NCBI GenBank assembly: GCA_021775095.1
Contig: JAJFII010000035.1
Span: 27,442-91,441 of the forward strand
Reading direction: 5' to 3'
DNA from: Rhodospirillales bacterium
Lineage (GTDB): Bacteria > Pseudomonadota > Alphaproteobacteria > Rhodospirillales > Casp-alpha2
Length of the DNA stretch: 64,000 nucleotides
The translations under genes were made by a program, and so were the position numbers. Shown one piece after another: positions 63,642-64,000 of the stretch. Under the pieces are notes generated by a model that had not been told where the DNA came from, did not search any database, and worked only from the letters and a program-made list of their open reading frames with translations. The first letter of the stretch is position 1, and each line of letters begins with the position of its first letter.

Positions 63642-64000
63642 GCTAGCCCCCAAATCGTCGCGGTGTTTAGAAAGTTGACTTAGTTCGCGGGTTCGCTGGG
63701 TCTCCTTGCGCATTCCAATGAAAGCGGCCACCCATTCCGATGGAAAGCGGCCACCTGTTCCGATCCAAAGCGGCCAGTGATTCCGATTAAATCCGGCCAC
63801 TGATTCCGATTGAAAGCGGGTGGGATCATCGATATTCGCCTTGAATAGCAGGGCTGTTAATGGGCCAACGCCAGGGGCTGACATGAGGCGATGGCAGATC
63901 GGGTCATTCCTTGCCGCGATCATCAGAAGTTTGTCCAGCGCCCTTGTGTGTATCATAATGAGCGCGCGCACTTCCAATAGTGGAGAAATGGCAATTTCGA
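63624..64000 (-). pseudogene. Truncated IS110-family transposase fragment (runs off right edge)
   Basis: The frame is open from the right edge, so the N-terminal part lies outside. Residues LDKLLMIAARNDPICHRLMS and APGVGPLTALLFKANIDDPT are the start of the C-terminal Transposase_20 domain of IS110/IS116 elements. After DPTRF (about 63822) homology stops. The frame then continues by chance through the 22-23-bp repeat array to a stop at 63624, in place of the expected glycine-rich end of the domain. This is an interrupted transposase and presumably inactive. The hybrid frame starting at TTG 63977 is not a real gene. Confidence 0.75.
63712..63826. repeat. Five direct repeats of 22-23 bp resembling an IS21-family end
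   Basis: Unit attccgatNNaaagcggccac, with ttcc starts at 63713, 63735, 63758, 63781 and 63804, so spacing is 22 or 23. The units are contiguous and do not alternate with unique spacers. From memory, similar arrays of tggccgctttNatcggaat occur at ends of IS21-family elements in alphaproteobacteria; this identification is an inference. The array abuts the truncated IS110-type transposase sequence. Confidence 0.6.

Noticed and set aside
63712..63826. CRISPR array
   Set aside because: Units are contiguous at 22-23 bp with no unique spacers, and there are no cas genes.

Overview
The window looks like chromosome of a free-living Gram-negative alphaproteobacterium, most likely a Rhodospirillales-type (Rhodospirillaceae-like) organism. 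This is inferred from gene families and order: a CtaA/Cox15-type heme A synthase, a deacetylase-xseB-ispA-dxs-tlyA run, a fabI-aroC pair, several lipoproteins with clear lipoboxes, and a giant FecR/RTX secreted protein. No rRNA, tRNA or CRISPR array was found. Gene density is high, and most genes sit in short, tightly packed or overlapping runs.

Layout. 1-941: 3' part of a PAS/degenerate HD-GYP signalling protein. 1116-14501 (-): a 4461-residue type I secretion adhesin with a FecR-like domain, two RTX blocks, about 24 Ig-like modules and two inserted carbohydrate-binding-like modules. 14681-22259: a sulfur island in which soeABC-like sulfite dehydrogenase (-) is divergent from cysD-cysNC (+), around an AT-rich spacer with a perfect inverted repeat. 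22454-26131 (-): ctpA protease, DHH phosphoesterase, heme A synthase. 26417-30904 (-): a 1495-residue membrane-anchored coiled-coil protein built from about 41 copies of an almost strict 25-residue repeat. 31065-35149 (-): an SDR coupled to a glycosyltransferase-TPR-CDP-glycerol-transferase-like fusion, probably for surface polysaccharide.

35226-43601 is a mixed housekeeping/stress stretch: a SRAP protein, a two-domain universal stress protein, the overlapping chain pdxH - CDF metal transporter - truncated APH/P-loop kinase, a 17-kDa-antigen-like lipoprotein, a TPR-2OG oxygenase protein and a DnaJ-like chaperone. 43756-54482 holds YihY, fabI, aroC, a histidine phosphatase, a TTC38-like TPR protein, a rhodanese and the isoprenoid cluster tlyA-dxs-ispA-xseB beside a class II deacetylase-like hydrolase. 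54505-60839 holds a WD40-cytochrome c fusion, a divergent RND efflux pair and tusA with a clear terminator.

The last 3 kb (about 60.9-64 kb) is lower in GC by eye and accessory in character: a LysR regulator divergent from a 46-codon ORF translationally coupled to a DUF2306 membrane protein, a small lipoprotein, and insertion-sequence debris (an IS110-type transposase truncated by a 22-23-bp repeat array that resembles an IS21-family end).

The most unusual items are the 25-residue-repeat coiled-coil protein, the recent four-module duplication and 9-bp Gly-Gly-Glu array in the giant adhesin, and the coupled small ORF upstream of the DUF2306 gene. I did not find a defence system or biosynthetic cluster.
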